Assembly: GCA_902491135.1 (NCBI GenBank) | Contig: CABUGR010000096.1 | Coordinates: forward strand, 1-5,357 | Length of the DNA: 5,357 nt | Direction: 5' to 3' | Origin: an uncultured Collinsella sp. | Lineage (GTDB): Bacteria; Actinomycetota; Coriobacteriia; Coriobacteriales; Coriobacteriaceae | Part shown: positions 4,856 to 5,357 of the stretch, piece by piece | Numbering within the stretch: the first letter of the stretch is position 1 | Layout: every line of letters starts with the position of its first letter | Notes under the pieces: generated by a model | Told to the model about the DNA's origin: nothing | Database searches by the model: none | What the model saw: the letters and a program-made list of their open reading frames with translations, nothing else | Position numbers and translations under genes: made by a program

Positions 4856-5357
4856 TTAGTCAATTGCATTGAGCGCGTCGATCTGCGCAAGCCACAGACG
4901 CGAGCTGGCGTCACTCGGCATACGCCAATCGCCGCGCGGGCTGAGCGTCACCGAGCCCACCTTGGGACCATCGGGCAGGCAGCTGCGCTTAAACTGCTGG
5001 GCAAAGAAGCGACGATAGAACGTGCGCAGCCACGTGTGGACGGTCTTGGCGTCGTAGACGCCCTCGAAACTCTTGAGCGCCATGCGGTAGATCTTGCCCG
5101 GCTCAAAGCCAAAACGCAGCAGGTAGTAGAGGAAGTAGTCGTGCAGCCCGTACGGGCCCACCAAATCCTCGGTCTTCTGCGCAATCTCGCCGTCGCCCGT
5201 GGGAGGCAGAAGCTCGGGGGACACCGGCGTATCGAGGATGTCGAGCAGCGTCTCGGCAATACGCCCGCCAAAGACATCAGCCGCATAACGCACCAGATGG
5301 CGCACAAGCGTCTTGGGCACGCTCGCGTTGACGGCGTACATGCTCATGTGGTCGCCG
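4856..5357 (-). CDS. nadE: Glutamine-dependent NAD+ synthase, C-terminal fragment (cut by window edge)
   Basis: The last 166 residues of NAD+ synthase are visible; the frame is open to the window edge and the N-terminal glutaminase and ATP-binding parts lie outside. The enzyme amidates nicotinic acid adenine dinucleotide to NAD+ using ATP and ammonia from glutamine, the last step of NAD synthesis. The fragment opens with [20 protein letters not shown], a hallmark of the synthetase domain. It continues with [16 protein letters not shown] and [20 protein letters not shown], which lines the dinucleotide-binding region. It ends with [20 protein letters not shown] and [18 protein letters not shown] sequence (here [14 protein letters not shown]), typical of the C-terminus of long bacterial glutamine-dependent NadE of about 640 residues. 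The C-terminus is intact and ends at a TAA. The ATG at 5347 is an internal methionine, not the start. A terminator follows 69 nt downstream. Confidence 0.95.
   Translation of the reverse strand, partial: GDHMSMYAVNASVPKTLVRHLVRYAADVFGGRIAETLLDILDTPVSPELLPPTGDGEIAQKTEDLVGPYGLHDYFLYYLLRFGFEPGKIYRMALKSFEGVYDAKTVHTWLRTFYRRFFAQQFKRSCLPDGPKVGSVTLSPRGDWRMPSDASSRLWLAQIDALNAID

Overview
The window is GC-rich DNA carrying five protein-coding genes, all on the minus strand, so transcription runs from high to low coordinates. Long false open frames on the plus strand are a by-product of the codon bias. The gene content (glutamine-dependent NAD+ synthase, fermentative L-lactate dehydrogenase, a diaminopimelate-type aminotransferase, an NA37-family nucleoid protein) and its style suggest a fermentative gut Actinomycetota of the class Coriobacteriia, possibly Collinsella. 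This assignment is an inference from memory of protein style, not from a search.

In transcription order: (1) 5357-4856, the C-terminal part of an NAD+ synthase (nadE), cut by the window edge. (2) A 118-nt gap with a candidate promoter and a strong hairpin-plus-U-tract terminator that almost touches the ribosome binding site of the next gene. (3) 4737-3574, a class I/II PLP-dependent aminotransferase resembling LL-diaminopimelate aminotransferases. (4) A 186-nt gap with a second GC-rich hairpin in the leader of the next gene. (5) 3387-2437, L-lactate dehydrogenase, followed by a clear intrinsic terminator. (6) 2322-1162, a DUF2974/Mbeg1-like alpha/beta hydrolase of unknown substrate. It is flanked on both sides by copies of a short palindromic repeat with a GGGG(A/T)CAGGTT core. 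(7) 1050-46, a full-length 37-kDa nucleoid-associated protein of the NA37/NdpA family.

Although the genes point the same way, the hairpins between them suggest several separate transcription units rather than one operon. NAD+ synthase and lactate dehydrogenase are linked by NAD(H), one making the cofactor and the other re-oxidising NADH, but no shared control site is evident. I see no CRISPR array, tRNA, rRNA, insertion sequence, phage gene or defence system. The most unusual content is regulatory or repetitive: the REP-like repeat pair around the hydrolase gene, and hairpins in leaders where there is little or no room for a separate promoter downstream.
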